From the NCBI GenBank assembly GCA_003164045.1, contig PLRU01000046.1, positions 30,162 to 94,161 on the forward strand: a DNA stretch of 64,000 nt. Direction: 5' to 3'. Position 1 is the stretch's first letter. Each line of letters starts with the position of its first letter. The position numbers and the translations under genes were made by a program. A model generated the notes under the pieces. It worked only from the letters and a program-made list of their open reading frames with translations. It was not told the DNA's origin and made no database searches. The DNA comes from Candidatus Lustribacter telmatis. GTDB taxonomy: Bacteria; Vulcanimicrobiota; Vulcanimicrobiia; Vulcanimicrobiales; Vulcanimicrobiaceae. Below, piece after piece: positions 25,316 to 34,056 of the stretch.

Positions 25316-26290
25316 CTACACGTGCACGATCAGGTCGTTCGCCGTTAGGGGCTTGGCGATTGCGCCGAAACGGTACGCGCCGGCGAGGACCGGGTTGATC
25401 AGGGCCGAGTCGAGCGAGGTCGCGTACTGGGAGCGGGTTCCCTTTTTCACGTCCTCGACCGTGAACTTCGTGTACTTCGCGATGATCGCGGCCGTCTCGT
25501 CCGGATGCGCGTTGGCCCAGCGGGCCGCCTCGTAGATCGCGGCGACGAACCGCCGCGCGAGCACGGCATTTTGATTGAGCCAACTCCGTGTCGACACCCA
25601 CGGGCCGAGATAGAACGGCGCGATGTCGTTGAAGACGCTCTCGAGGATGCGCAGCGGCACGTCCGGGCTGCTCAAGAACGGCTCGATGGTGACGGCGGCG
25701 GCGATGTTGTTGCGCGCGAGCGCGGCCGGCATTCCCGTGAAGGGCAACTCGATGAACGCGACCTTGCTCGTGTCGGCGCCGCTCTTGCGCAGCCAGACCT
25801 GCGTTGCGATTTGGCCCAGCGTGTTGAGCGCAACGACGCCGATGCTCTTCCCTTCGAGGTCGCGGGCGCTGCGAATCGGCGAGTCCCGGACGACGGCCAG
25901 CGCGAGCGAGGGGACCTTGGTCACGACTTGGGTCCCGCTGCCGGCGAAGACGCCGAAATCGATCCCGTGGATGATCCCGCTCGCGGTTCCAACGATGTCG
26001 CCCTGCGCGCAGTCCGCCGCATTGGCTGCGACCGCGTTGAGTGCGGCCGAGACGGTCGGCTGGACGATCAGCTCGATGTTGAGCCCAGCCTTCTGGAAGA
26101 AGCCCTCGTCGCGCGCGTAGTAGGGGTTCATGTACGGCTCGGTCAGCGAGACGGCGATCCGGATCGTGCCGGGATTGCTCTGCGCCTGCGCCGCCCGCGG
26201 TAGCGTCGTGGACAGCGCGCCGCCGAGCAGCGCGAGCACGGCACCGCGGGTAAGGTGTTGCTTCTCAGACGAGGAAGCGCACTCACCCAT
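25316..26290 (-). CDS. Orphan NitT/TauT-type substrate-binding protein (2)
   Basis: Exported binding protein of 324 residues. Signal region: LTRGAVLALLGGALSTTLPRAAQA. Family features are YYARDEGFFQKAGLNIELIV, RDSPIRSARDLEGKSIGVVA and the PFTGMPAALARNNIAAAVTIEPF segment. The start is the ATG at 26290 (reverse of CAT 26288-26290), which overlaps by two bases the ATG of the divergent flavoprotein gene at 26289. It leads an operon with iorA and iorB. No transporter membrane components are found nearby. Confidence 0.86.
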   Translation of the reverse strand: MGECASSSEKQHLTRGAVLALLGGALSTTLPRAAQAQSNPGTIRIAVSLTEPYMNPYYARDEGFFQKAGLNIELIVQPTVSAALNAVAANAADCAQGDIVGTASGIIHGIDFGVFAGSGTQVVTKVPSLALAVVRDSPIRSARDLEGKSIGVVALNTLGQIATQVWLRKSGADTSKVAFIELPFTGMPAALARNNIAAAVTIEPFLSSPDVPLRILESVFNDIAPFYLGPWVSTRSWLNQNAVLARRFVAAIYEAARWANAHPDETAAIIAKYTKFTVEDVKKGTRSQYATSLDSALINPVLAGAYRFGAIAKPLTANDLIVHV

Positions 26291-27776
26291 GGAACCAACT
26301 CGCGAACGTTGTGACATCGTCGTCGTCGGCGGGGGCAGTGCGGCCTTCGCCACGGCGGTCGCCGCGCGTGAAGCGGGTGCGCAGCGCGTCATCATCGTCG
26401 AAAAGGCGCCGTTAGCGGAATCCGGTGGCAATGCGATGTTCTCCCATACCGGCTTTCGATTCGCCAATCGCGGCGCCGCCGAGATTCGCGAGTTTCTCCC
26501 TCACATTGCCGACGAGCCGTTCGCGAAGATGCACATTCCGCCTTACACGCAGGATGATTTCATGAACGACCTGGTCGCCGTGACGCAGGGCAGGATTGAC
26601 CGCGCGCTTGCGACCGTCCTCGTCGAAGACTCAAACAGCGCAGTGCACTGGATGCTCCAGCTCGGCATCCCGTGGGACGTCGGCAGTCACATCGTCGTCG
26701 ACGGCGAGCTGTTTTTCGGACCGGGGATCAACATTCACCCCACCGGCGGCGGGCGCGGACAGATCGCCGCCTGGCGCGAGATCGCGGCAGCGCACGGGAT
26801 CGAGGTTCGGTACGACACGCCGGTTTCGGGCTTGCTCGGCAACACGCGCCGGGTCACCGGCGTGCGCGTCGACGGACCCGACGGTGAGGTCGAGATCGAA
26901 GCGCGCGCGGTGATTCTTTGCGCCGGCGGCTTTCAAGCCAGCCGCGAGATGCGCGCCCGCTATCTGCGCGGGAAGCCCGACTTCATGAAGGTCCGCGGGA
27001 CGCGCCACGACACCGGCGAGGTGTTGCGGATGGCGCTCGAGCTCGGTGCGCGCGGTGCCGGCGAATGGCAGGGCGCGCACGCGACGCCGATCGACGCCGG
27101 ATCGCCCGACTTCGAAGTTCCGGTGCGCAGCGACGGGATGGGCAGCTGGACGAACCGCTACAGCTACCAGTATGGAATCACCGTCAACAGACTCGGCCGG
27201 CGCTTCTTCGACGAAGGCGAAGCTCACCAAGGATACACGTACGCAAAAACGGGTGCGGCGGTACTCGATCAGCCGGGCGGGACGGCATTCCAGATCTTCG
27301 ACCAAACCGGGATCGCGCTGATACGGCCGCATGCCGAGATGCACCTCGAAACGAAGGTCGAGGCCGGCACGCTCGAAGCGCTGGCCGACGCCCTGCAGAT
27401 TCCGCGCGAACCGTTGCTGGCGACGATCGCGGCCTTCAACGCCGCGATCGACGGAAGCAAGCCGTTCGATCCGACACAGTCCGACGGTCGCACGACGGCC
27501 GGCGTCAATCCGCCGAAGACGAATTGGGCGACCGCGATCGTCGCACCGCCGTTTCGCGGCTATCCGATTACGGGCGGTGCGACGTTCACCTTCGGTGGGC
27601 TCGAGATCACGACCGACGCACAGGTCGTCGGCATGACCGGCCGGCCGATCGAAGCGTTATATGCCGTCGGCGACATCAGCGGCATGTTCTTTCACAACTA
27701 TCCGGCGTTCACCGGACAAACGCGCAACGTCGTCTTCGCGCGTCGCGCCGCACGCCACGCGCTGCGCTCTTGCTAA
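26289..27776 (+). CDS. FAD_binding_2-family flavoprotein, tricarballylate dehydrogenase-like
   Basis: A 495-residue flavoprotein. The FAD motif CDIVVVGGGSAAFATAVAA is at residues 8-26, followed by EKAPLAESGGNAMFSHTGFRF; further motifs are VILCAGGFQASREM and, near the C-terminus, ALYAVGDISGMFFHNYPAFTGQTRNVVFARRAARHA. This pattern is closest to TcuA, which oxidises tricarballylate to aconitate, but related flavoproteins act on many carboxylates. The gene starts at the ATG inside a CCATGG palindrome, back to back with an orphan binding protein gene. Thus it repeats the binding protein-flavoprotein pairing seen at 16.5-19.2 kb. Confidence 0.88.
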   Translation: MEPTRERCDIVVVGGGSAAFATAVAAREAGAQRVIIVEKAPLAESGGNAMFSHTGFRFANRGAAEIREFLPHIADEPFAKMHIPPYTQDDFMNDLVAVTQGRIDRALATVLVEDSNSAVHWMLQLGIPWDVGSHIVVDGELFFGPGINIHPTGGGRGQIAAWREIAAAHGIEVRYDTPVSGLLGNTRRVTGVRVDGPDGEVEIEARAVILCAGGFQASREMRARYLRGKPDFMKVRGTRHDTGEVLRMALELGARGAGEWQGAHATPIDAGSPDFEVPVRSDGMGSWTNRYSYQYGITVNRLGRRFFDEGEAHQGYTYAKTGAAVLDQPGGTAFQIFDQTGIALIRPHAEMHLETKVEAGTLEALADALQIPREPLLATIAAFNAAIDGSKPFDPTQSDGRTTAGVNPPKTNWATAIVAPPFRGYPITGGATFTFGGLEITTDAQVVGMTGRPIEALYAVGDISGMFFHNYPAFTGQTRNVVFARRAARHALRSC

Positions 27777-28180
27777 CGGTAAGGCTGGACGAGAACGTCG
27801 ATCGATGTACCGTGATCCGCAACGCGGCAACTCGGGCCGCTGCCGCCGTGAGCGGCGATGCTGTTGACCTTCGTGAAGATCTGCACGTTGCAGACGATGT
27901 GCATACGAGCCGGATCCATGATGGTCAGGAGTGGCGCCCAAGCGTTTGAGTGGTGGTGTGTGTCACGTTCAAATGTCCGCACACGATCGTTCGCGAGGCT
28001 GTCGCCGGTCCTACCGGTACCGGGGCTGCACAATTGCGAGGAAAATGTGAAGGTGCTATTGACGTTGATGTCACTTCCCATCGCGTTCCTCACATGAAGG
28101 GCGAACGTGGATGGGTGGTCTGCAAGCGCAATAGTCGTGAGCGACGAAAAGGCCAATAAGAACGAGAGAAGAGTCCGCAC
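27773..28180 (-). CDS. Small secreted protein, function unknown
   Basis: A 135-residue protein with a clear signal peptide (residues 1-20, ending LTTIALA) and three Cys residues in the mature part (QLCSP, IVCNV, PSCRV). The GTG start at 28180 has GGAGG four to five bases upstream. The segment FALHVRNAMGSDINVNSTFTF suggests a beta-rich fold. I do not recognise a family. It converges with the flavoprotein gene, overlapping by 4 bp. Confidence 0.7.
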   Translation of the reverse strand: MRTLLSFLLAFSSLTTIALADHPSTFALHVRNAMGSDINVNSTFTFSSQLCSPGTGRTGDSLANDRVRTFERDTHHHSNAWAPLLTIMDPARMHIVCNVQIFTKVNSIAAHGGSGPSCRVADHGTSIDVLVQPYR

Positions 28181-28253
28181 GGGGCCTCCGTTTCGTGGTG
28201 TATGAACGCTTGCTTGCCTACATACGGCGGCCGGCTTTTTTTATCCCGAGTTC

Positions 28254-28270
28254 GTCGAGGGACAGCCACC
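28254..28270. repeat. Short dispersed repeat, copy 2
   Basis: GTCGAGGGACAGCCACC, exactly as at 7396-7412. It lies in the intergenic region between a secreted-protein gene and the unknown gene at 28308. It is preceded by a T-rich stretch (CCGGCTTTTTTTATC) rather than by the GAGCGCAGCG part of copy 1. Confidence 0.45.
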
Positions 28271-28307
28271 CAGCTCGCAGACGACTGCTCCGTGTTACTC
28301 TCTACGC

Positions 28308-28868
28308 ATGAGCGACAAAGGGAAGCCGCCGCCGGATTTCGCGATGGTACGTGCCGTCGAAATTCTAGCGCAGATCGCCGAGAAGCAGCTGAAGTCAGCG
28401 CACGTGCTGCCGCCGCCGATCGATGTGCCGATCATTCTGTTCAACGAACACATCATGTTCGTCATCGGGAAGACGCAGCGCGCGGCGGTTATCGCCGAAC
28501 TCGGACCCGGCTATGCCTTTCCGACGAAAGGCTGGGAGTCGTATGCGATGCACGAGGGGACCACGCGGTGTCTCCTGAGTGCGCTGTATCGCGACGACGT
28601 GCTGGTCGGCATCGATTATTATGTCGCACCGGCAAATCGCGTGCCCGAATTGCGCGCGGGTAACTTCGGCGAATTCCGTTTCGTGCCGGGCCAGATCATG
28701 ATCGGCAGCGACATGCTGCGGTTGGATGAACGCTTTGTAGCGGTTGCCGAGGGTCCCGACAATCGGACGTTTGCGCATGCCTTCGAAGTGCGCTTCCCGG
28801 GAGGCATTGCGTACGTGCAAGGCACCGGCGGCCACGTGCAGCGGCTCGTGCTCTACGCAATCGGCTAG
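28308..28868 (+). CDS. Conserved-looking protein of unknown function
   Basis: A 186-residue soluble protein with no signal peptide or membrane segment. The N-terminal third is helical (AMVRAVEILAQIAEKQLKSA), the rest mixed beta with segments such as FVIGKTQRAAVIAELGPGYAFP and WESYAMHEGTTRCLLSALY. Coding character is good over the whole length. I do not recognise a family. It converges on the DUF427 gene with 4 bp overlap. Confidence 0.7.
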   Translation: MSDKGKPPPDFAMVRAVEILAQIAEKQLKSAHVLPPPIDVPIILFNEHIMFVIGKTQRAAVIAELGPGYAFPTKGWESYAMHEGTTRCLLSALYRDDVLVGIDYYVAPANRVPELRAGNFGEFRFVPGQIMIGSDMLRLDERFVAVAEGPDNRTFAHAFEVRFPGGIAYVQGTGGHVQRLVLYAIG

Positions 28869-29239
28869 CCGGGCCCGTGTTCGATTTCGTCGACGCGATT
28901 CGGGTAGAAGGCCAGATGGTCTTTGATTGCGGCAACGGCTTCGTAGGGTGCTTCGTACGTCCACACGGCGTTGACCGCGCGCTCGCCGCCCGCCGCGATG
29001 CTATAGTAGGCCGCGTCGCCTTTGTATGGGCAATACGTCGCGTTATCGGTGCGCGCGAGCAACGTCATGTCGACGTCGGCGCGCGGGATGTACTGCACGG
29101 GTGCATAATCGCTCTCGCGTAGCGTCAGCGCGTTGCGCGAATCGGCGATGAGCTTGCCGCCTGCCAGCACGCGCACGCGTCCGGCACTCGGCTCGATTGT
29201 GATCGGATGATCGGCGCTCGGGATCTTAATGGTTTTCAT
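28865..29239 (-). CDS. DUF427 family protein
   Basis: A 124-residue single-domain DUF427 protein: GRVRVLAGGKLIADSRNALTLRE, then the conserved YIPRADVDM, TYCPYKGDAAYYSI and AVWTYEAPYEAVAAIKDHLAFYPNRV. The family has no established biochemical role; its members are often found near oxidative and secondary metabolism genes. It is the last gene of a leftward operon with the glycosylasparaginase gene (24 nt upstream), the A-T-TE protein and the Rieske oxygenase. Confidence 0.9.
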   Translation of the reverse strand: MKTIKIPSADHPITIEPSAGRVRVLAGGKLIADSRNALTLRESDYAPVQYIPRADVDMTLLARTDNATYCPYKGDAAYYSIAAGGERAVNAVWTYEAPYEAVAAIKDHLAFYPNRVDEIEHGPG

Positions 29240-29263
29240 GCAGCAGTTCTGTCTCCATAGGAA

Positions 29264-30334
29264 TTAGTCGAAGGGTTGACCCGGGAAGATGTTGTCGACC
29301 GCGATCGTTCGCGTCCCGTCCTCGTCGCGCACGACGAACTTTCCGCCCGAGTAGAACGAGGCGCCCGTCACCGCGCCCGATTTGCTCAGGATGTAAAACG
29401 TGAGGCCGAAGCGCGGCGTACCGCGCGAGTTGATGAGCCGCTTGTCGGTCGTCACCGCCCGGACCCTGCGCAACGCCTCGACCGCGGCGTCCTTGGGCGA
29501 ACGCCCCGCGCGCATCCGTTCGATGATGTACATCGACGAGAGCGTGTAGAGGTTCGATTCGCCGCGACCGGTCGAGCCGACGGCGCCGACCTCGTTGTCG
29601 ACATAGAGTCCGGCGCCCAAGATCGCCGCGTCGCCGGTGCGGCCGGGGATCTTCCAGGCGAGACCACTCGATGAGTTCACTGCGCAGACGTCCCCGGCGG
29701 CGTTGATCCCCGCGCAGACGATCGTTCCCCAATAGTGCTGGATGTCGACTAAACCGTCGCGGATCATCGACTCGGCAGCGGAACTGATCCGCTCGCGCTT
29801 GGCCGGATCGAGGTAATGATCGGGGTCGATGCGGCGCTTCCATTCGTGCCACAGCGCGCGCGAGTGCTCGGTGTTCAAGTCGGCTTCGATCGGGAAGCCC
29901 ATCGCGCGGGCAAACTGCTGCGCGCCCGCACCGGCGAGCAGCTGGTTGTCGGTCTGCTCCATGACGGCCTTCGAGACGAGCGACGGCGTCTTCACCCCTT
30001 CGATCGCCCCGACACCGCCCGCCCAGCGCTTGGGGCCGTGCATGCAGCACGAGTCGAGCTGTACGACCCCGTCGGCGTTCGGCAGTCCGCCGTACCCGAC
30101 GCTGTCGTCGAGCGGGTCGAGTTCGTTGATGCTTACGCCGGCAACGAGCGCATCGAGCACGTCCTCCCCGCGCACGATCCCATCAAAGGCTCGCTCGACG
30201 CACGTCTGCGTCCCCCCGTTTCTAAACTGGTTGCCGTTCACCGTAGCGAGGACGATCGGCTTGACCGGCCGGCTCAAGAGGATCGCCGGCGCCGCGCTGC
30301 CGACGCCGAGAAATTCCGTTCGGTTGAGCTTCAT
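29264..30334 (-). CDS. N4-(beta-N-acetylglucosaminyl)-L-asparaginase-like Ntn hydrolase
   Basis: A 356-residue glycosylasparaginase-type protein. It has SVGYGGLPNADGVVQLDSCCM, GAGAQQFARAMGF and the autocleavage region with the probable N-terminal nucleophile Thr204 in YWGTIVCAGI (the classic form is HDTIG). The beta-chain segments KIPGRTGDAAILGAGLYVD and GSTGRGES follow. A weak signal (RTEFLGVGSAAPAILL) suggests export, as for bacterial periplasmic glycosylasparaginases. The ATG shares ATGA with the stop of the A-T-TE gene upstream, so these are translationally coupled. Its activity could be cleavage of N4-substituted or isoaspartyl asparagine rather than glycans. Confidence 0.87.
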   Translation of the reverse strand: MKLNRTEFLGVGSAAPAILLSRPVKPIVLATVNGNQFRNGGTQTCVERAFDGIVRGEDVLDALVAGVSINELDPLDDSVGYGGLPNADGVVQLDSCCMHGPKRWAGGVGAIEGVKTPSLVSKAVMEQTDNQLLAGAGAQQFARAMGFPIEADLNTEHSRALWHEWKRRIDPDHYLDPAKRERISSAAESMIRDGLVDIQHYWGTIVCAGINAAGDVCAVNSSSGLAWKIPGRTGDAAILGAGLYVDNEVGAVGSTGRGESNLYTLSSMYIIERMRAGRSPKDAAVEALRRVRAVTTDKRLINSRGTPRFGLTFYILSKSGAVTGASFYSGGKFVVRDEDGTRTIAVDNIFPGQPFD

Positions 30335-32865
30335 GATTGCGGCTCACTCTTCGCCGTGAGGCCGTCCGCGGCTTCAAAAATACGGCGCATTGCCGCGCCG
30401 AGTCCGCCGACGTGCTCCGTGAGCACGGTCGCGTGATCGCCGCTAACGGAGTGGCGCCGGACGCGCGCGACATGACGCCATCCCATGGACGGGTCACCCG
30501 ACATTCTTGGTTTATCGTCGTCGGCCCAAATCAAGTCGATTGAACGCGCCGTGCGTTTCGGAAAATAACGCAGCAGACGATCGCTGTAGATCCGGTCGGC
30601 GGGTGTCGTCGGGGCGGGCGGGTGCCATAGTTCGTCAATTGCGATTAAAATCTCGGCGGGGGACGATCGCGTGCGCACCGCGTTGGCAATGCTGCGCACG
30701 GTTCGGTAGACGAGCGTGGTGCCGCGTTGCGAGAGGAGCCTGCAAGCACGCGACGTCAATGCCCAGAGCGGTTCCAGTAACGCGTTCGGAGCGGCACTCG
30801 CAACAAGCGCGACAACATCGACGGTCGAGCCGGCATTTTCCAGCCTGCGCGCTACTTCAAATGCAACCACGCCTCCTGCGCAGAAACCGGCCAGACGATA
30901 CGTCTGTGAAGGTACCGCAGTTGCGATCATCACGGCGTCGGCCGCGGCCATCGCGTCGATGCTTTCGGGAATCGAATCGCCCAGCGCGCCGTTCGGGCGA
31001 ACGAGGTAGACCGGCTGTTCCGAGTCCAACGCGGTCGCCAGGAAGCGAGCATATAAGCCGCCGCCATTGACGTCGCTATCGTAAAAGAACAGTGGTGGAC
31101 GCGAACCGGTAGCGCGCAGCGCGACGATCCGATTGCGGTGCGCGTCGTTCGTTTGGGCGAGTACCGCTTGCGCAAGCTCCCGAATGGTCGGCGCGAATAA
31201 TAGCGTATCCGTGGACAGCGTGACGCCGAGGTCTGCTTCGATTCTGGTTATCACGCGGATCGCTCGCAACGAATCGCCGCCGGCCGCGAAGAAGTTTTCG
31301 TCAAGTGCCACCGGCGCGTACTCGAGAACATCTTCCCAAATGCGCAATAGCGCTTGCAGTAACGAATGGTCTTCGCCGGGTTTCGGATCGAGCTGCGCGA
31401 CGCGTGAGTCTCGAGCGAATGTGTCCGTTAACTCACGCCGGCGAATCTTTCCGCTGCCGTCTCGTGCGATCGCCGATACCAGGTGCACGATGTTCGGGAC
31501 AGCCGGGCGCGGTAGGATCAGCGCCGCGTGCTCGATCAGCTGTCTCTCGGTCACCATCGCGTCCGCGCGTGGGACAACGGCTACGGCAACGTGCTGGCCC
31601 AGGGTCGGATGCGGCAGCGGAAAGGCAACGGCATCTGCGACTGCGGGGTGCGCGCGCAGCGCCTCCTCGACGTTGCCCGGTGCGACTTTCTCACCACCGA
31701 CGTTGATGAGTTCGTTCAGCCGTCCCGTGATATAGAGGTAGCCGTCGGCATCGATGTGCCCCGCATCGCCCGTGCGGTACCAGCCCGTCACCGGATCGAC
31801 GATCGGCCCGCGCTCGCCGCCCGCATACGACGGCGCAACATTTGCTCCGCGAATGGCGACTTCACCATCAAAAATGGCAATCTCGCAGCCCACCGGGCGA
31901 CCGACCGAGCCGAGTTTACGCGCGAGCGGCGGGGGCGGATTGAGGGCGGACGTCGGCGCTTCGCTCGTGCCGTAGCTTTCCAGCACGGGTACGCCGAGTG
32001 CCGCTTCGAGATCGACCGCTACCTGCCGATCGAGCGGCGCCGACGTCGATCGAATGAACCGCAGGCAGTGATCGAACGGCGCCGCCTCGCGCCGTATATA
32101 GGCCAACACGTCTCGATGCGCGGTCGGCGACGCCGTATACCAGGTGGGCTTGTGGATTCGCAATCCGTCCACGAGCGCCGCCGCGCCGATCTCCAAAGGG
32201 CAAACGACGGATGCTCCGGCTACCAGTGACGCTCCGATCACGTGAGTGATAGCGTGCACGTGATGCAACGGCGTCGCATTGAGGCACCGGTCCGCCGGCT
32301 GCAGGTTCAGCGCATCGACGATCGAGTTGAGGATGTGCATGAGCCGGGGCATGGTGTGCGGTACGATTTTGGAGAACGCGGTCGTGCCTGAGGTGCGCAG
32401 GAGCAATGCTACATCCTGGGCATACTCGGGGACGCGCTCCCGGCGCTGATACGGCTCGTCCGCGTGTACGTCGAAGACGCCGGCGGCCGCCTCAGGTGCA
32501 GCGATCATCCGCAAGATACCGACGCCGTGCCGGTTGAATGCGTCTCGATGCCGCAGGATCGCGGCCGCATCCGCGAGCACGAACGCCGGCATGATATCGG
32601 CCAGAAACGCGTCGATTTCGGCCGGTGGACGGCTCGGATCGAACGGAGCGCAGATCCCGCCGGACATCGCAGCAACGATGGCGGTGAACAGCTCCGGCCC
32701 GTTCGCTGCAGCGACGGCAATGACGGGATTCTCGGCCGGCACCCAATCCGCAAGAGCCGCGCCAAGGGCATCGAGGTGCGCAGCAAGCTGCTGATACGTG
32801 CACGTCGTGCGCGCCGTTGCAAGCAGCGCCGGAGCGTCCGCGTGCAACGCCGCGTGGGCGCTCAC
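30331..32865 (-). CDS. Adenylation-carrier-thioesterase (A-T-TE) protein
   Basis: An 844-residue NRPS-like protein. Residues 5-480 are an ANL adenylation domain: LLLRTSGTTAFSKIVPH (159-162 is SGTT), ESYGTSEAPTS (about 296), WYRTGDAGHID (about 365) and catalytic Lys473 in DGSGKIRRREL. Residues 500-570 are a carrier with ENFFAAGGDSLRAI, Ser532 being the phosphopantetheine site. The C-terminus is an alpha/beta thioesterase whose elbow reads AGFCAGG, with Cys662 as nucleophile, and the His in SGDHATVLTEHVGG. There is no condensation domain, so it should activate one acid and release or self-condense it. The GTG at 32865 has GAGG upstream; TTG 32889 and a longer frame are alternatives. Confidence 0.88.
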   Translation of the reverse strand: MSAHAALHADAPALLATARTTCTYQQLAAHLDALGAALADWVPAENPVIAVAAANGPELFTAIVAAMSGGICAPFDPSRPPAEIDAFLADIMPAFVLADAAAILRHRDAFNRHGVGILRMIAAPEAAAGVFDVHADEPYQRRERVPEYAQDVALLLRTSGTTAFSKIVPHTMPRLMHILNSIVDALNLQPADRCLNATPLHHVHAITHVIGASLVAGASVVCPLEIGAAALVDGLRIHKPTWYTASPTAHRDVLAYIRREAAPFDHCLRFIRSTSAPLDRQVAVDLEAALGVPVLESYGTSEAPTSALNPPPPLARKLGSVGRPVGCEIAIFDGEVAIRGANVAPSYAGGERGPIVDPVTGWYRTGDAGHIDADGYLYITGRLNELINVGGEKVAPGNVEEALRAHPAVADAVAFPLPHPTLGQHVAVAVVPRADAMVTERQLIEHAALILPRPAVPNIVHLVSAIARDGSGKIRRRELTDTFARDSRVAQLDPKPGEDHSLLQALLRIWEDVLEYAPVALDENFFAAGGDSLRAIRVITRIEADLGVTLSTDTLLFAPTIRELAQAVLAQTNDAHRNRIVALRATGSRPPLFFYDSDVNGGGLYARFLATALDSEQPVYLVRPNGALGDSIPESIDAMAAADAVMIATAVPSQTYRLAGFCAGGVVAFEVARRLENAGSTVDVVALVASAAPNALLEPLWALTSRACRLLSQRGTTLVYRTVRSIANAVRTRSSPAEILIAIDELWHPPAPTTPADRIYSDRLLRYFPKRTARSIDLIWADDDKPRMSGDPSMGWRHVARVRRHSVSGDHATVLTEHVGGLGAAMRRIFEAADGLTAKSEPQS

Positions 32866-32893
32866 CGACGCCTCAAGCGAGCTGCGCAAACGG

Positions 32894-33967
32894 TTAGCGC
32901 ACGTGCGCCGGCGTGCGTTCCGGTGCCGCCCCCGTTTGCTCTTCGGCAACCAGCTTCGCGAGGACGCGCTGCACGCGGACCGCGCCGGCGTCGACCTCCA
33001 GGAGTGCGAGACGGCGATTGCCGACTTCGTTCATGCGCGCTTGCTGCGCTTCGATCACCGGCGCGTCTTGCGCTTCGAACGCATACTTCCGGCCGACGGA
33101 GATCGTCTCGCGAATCTTGAGATCTTCTTCGAGCGGGCGCGGCGGGACGGTGAAACGTACGGCCCCAAAGTGATAATGCGTTGACTGTTCGCTCTCCGGC
33201 GTTAGCAAATGTAAACCGAAGTAGCCGGTGCCCGATTCTTTCGGGGTGCCGGGTTCGCGCACGCCGGTATCGAGAATCATGTAGCTCGGCGGACGCCAGT
33301 GCATCAATAGCCAGCTATCGACGTTCTTTCCGTCATTTCGGAACATCATGTTGGTCAGCGACGGTACGGGGACGTCGTACGACCAGCGCGCGATCGTAAC
33401 GGTATCGCCGTCCTGCGTCACGTTGACGTCGTCGTTGACGGTGCCTGTCAGAACGCCGGCGTGGAGAAACGGCACGTGGCTGAGATCGAGCAAGTTGTCG
33501 ACGATGAGCCGGTAGTCGGCTTTGATCGTCATGTAGTTGCGCGTGCTGATGTGTTCGGGCCGTGCGTCGTCGAGACACGAGTAATCGGGAATTTCTCCGG
33601 GATCGCCGGTTCCCGCGCCCATCCAGACCCATACGAGCGAGTATTTCTCGGTGACTTGGTACGAACGAACTTTCGCGGCCGGCGGGATTTTGTGATCGGT
33701 GTGCGGATTGAAAACGCACGTGCCCGTGCGATCGAATTCGAGGCCGTGATACGCGCACGCGATGCGGTCGCCGTCTTTCGCTTTGCCGAGCGAGAGCGGT
33801 GCCAAGCGATGCGGGCACGTGTCCTCGAGGGCGACGATCTCGCCCGATTCGGTCCGGTAGAAAACGATCGGCTCGTCAAGAATGCGGCGCGGGTGGAGGT
33901 CGCGGTCTTTGATGTCTTCGGACCAAAAGGCTACGTACCATGAGTTCTTGGGCCAAATCGCTGCCAT
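32894..33967 (-). CDS. Rieske-type aromatic oxygenase, VanA-like
   Basis: Oxygenase component of 357 residues, similar in layout to vanillate O-demethylase VanA and related monooxygenases. The Rieske [2Fe-2S] motif is DTCPHRLAPLSLGK...IACAYHGLEFD (residues about 47-75). The mononuclear iron site is DNLLDLSHVPFLHAG. The N-terminal IWPKNSWYVAFWSEDI and PIVFYRTESGEIVAL are typical of this group. It would demethylate or hydroxylate a methoxy-aromatic. The reductase partner (VanB) is not in the window. It is the first gene of the leftward operon with the A-T-TE, glycosylasparaginase and DUF427 genes. ATG 33967; a second start two codons earlier is possible. Confidence 0.9.
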   Translation of the reverse strand: MAAIWPKNSWYVAFWSEDIKDRDLHPRRILDEPIVFYRTESGEIVALEDTCPHRLAPLSLGKAKDGDRIACAYHGLEFDRTGTCVFNPHTDHKIPPAAKVRSYQVTEKYSLVWVWMGAGTGDPGEIPDYSCLDDARPEHISTRNYMTIKADYRLIVDNLLDLSHVPFLHAGVLTGTVNDDVNVTQDGDTVTIARWSYDVPVPSLTNMMFRNDGKNVDSWLLMHWRPPSYMILDTGVREPGTPKESGTGYFGLHLLTPESEQSTHYHFGAVRFTVPPRPLEEDLKIRETISVGRKYAFEAQDAPVIEAQQARMNEVGNRRLALLEVDAGAVRVQRVLAKLVAEEQTGAAPERTPAHVR

Positions 33968-34056
33968 GGTCACCTCGGCGTAGGGGCGGTGAAACGTTGT
34001 AGTAAGATTGTACGGGCTTTAGATAACTCTCCTTGGTCGCTGGGCCCGTTCATCAC

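Noticed and set aside
7396..28270. The two 17-bp repeats as attachment sites of a 21-kb mobile element
   Set aside because: They are far apart with housekeeping-like and catabolic genes between, no integrase or transfer gene is present, and the repeat looks like a dispersed intergenic type.
33985..34015. Third copy of the MarR operator upstream of the Rieske gene (TAGTAAGATTGTAC)
   Set aside because: Arm spacing differs by three bases and the right half lacks TACT; it is more simply read as part of a promoter (TACAAT on the minus strand).
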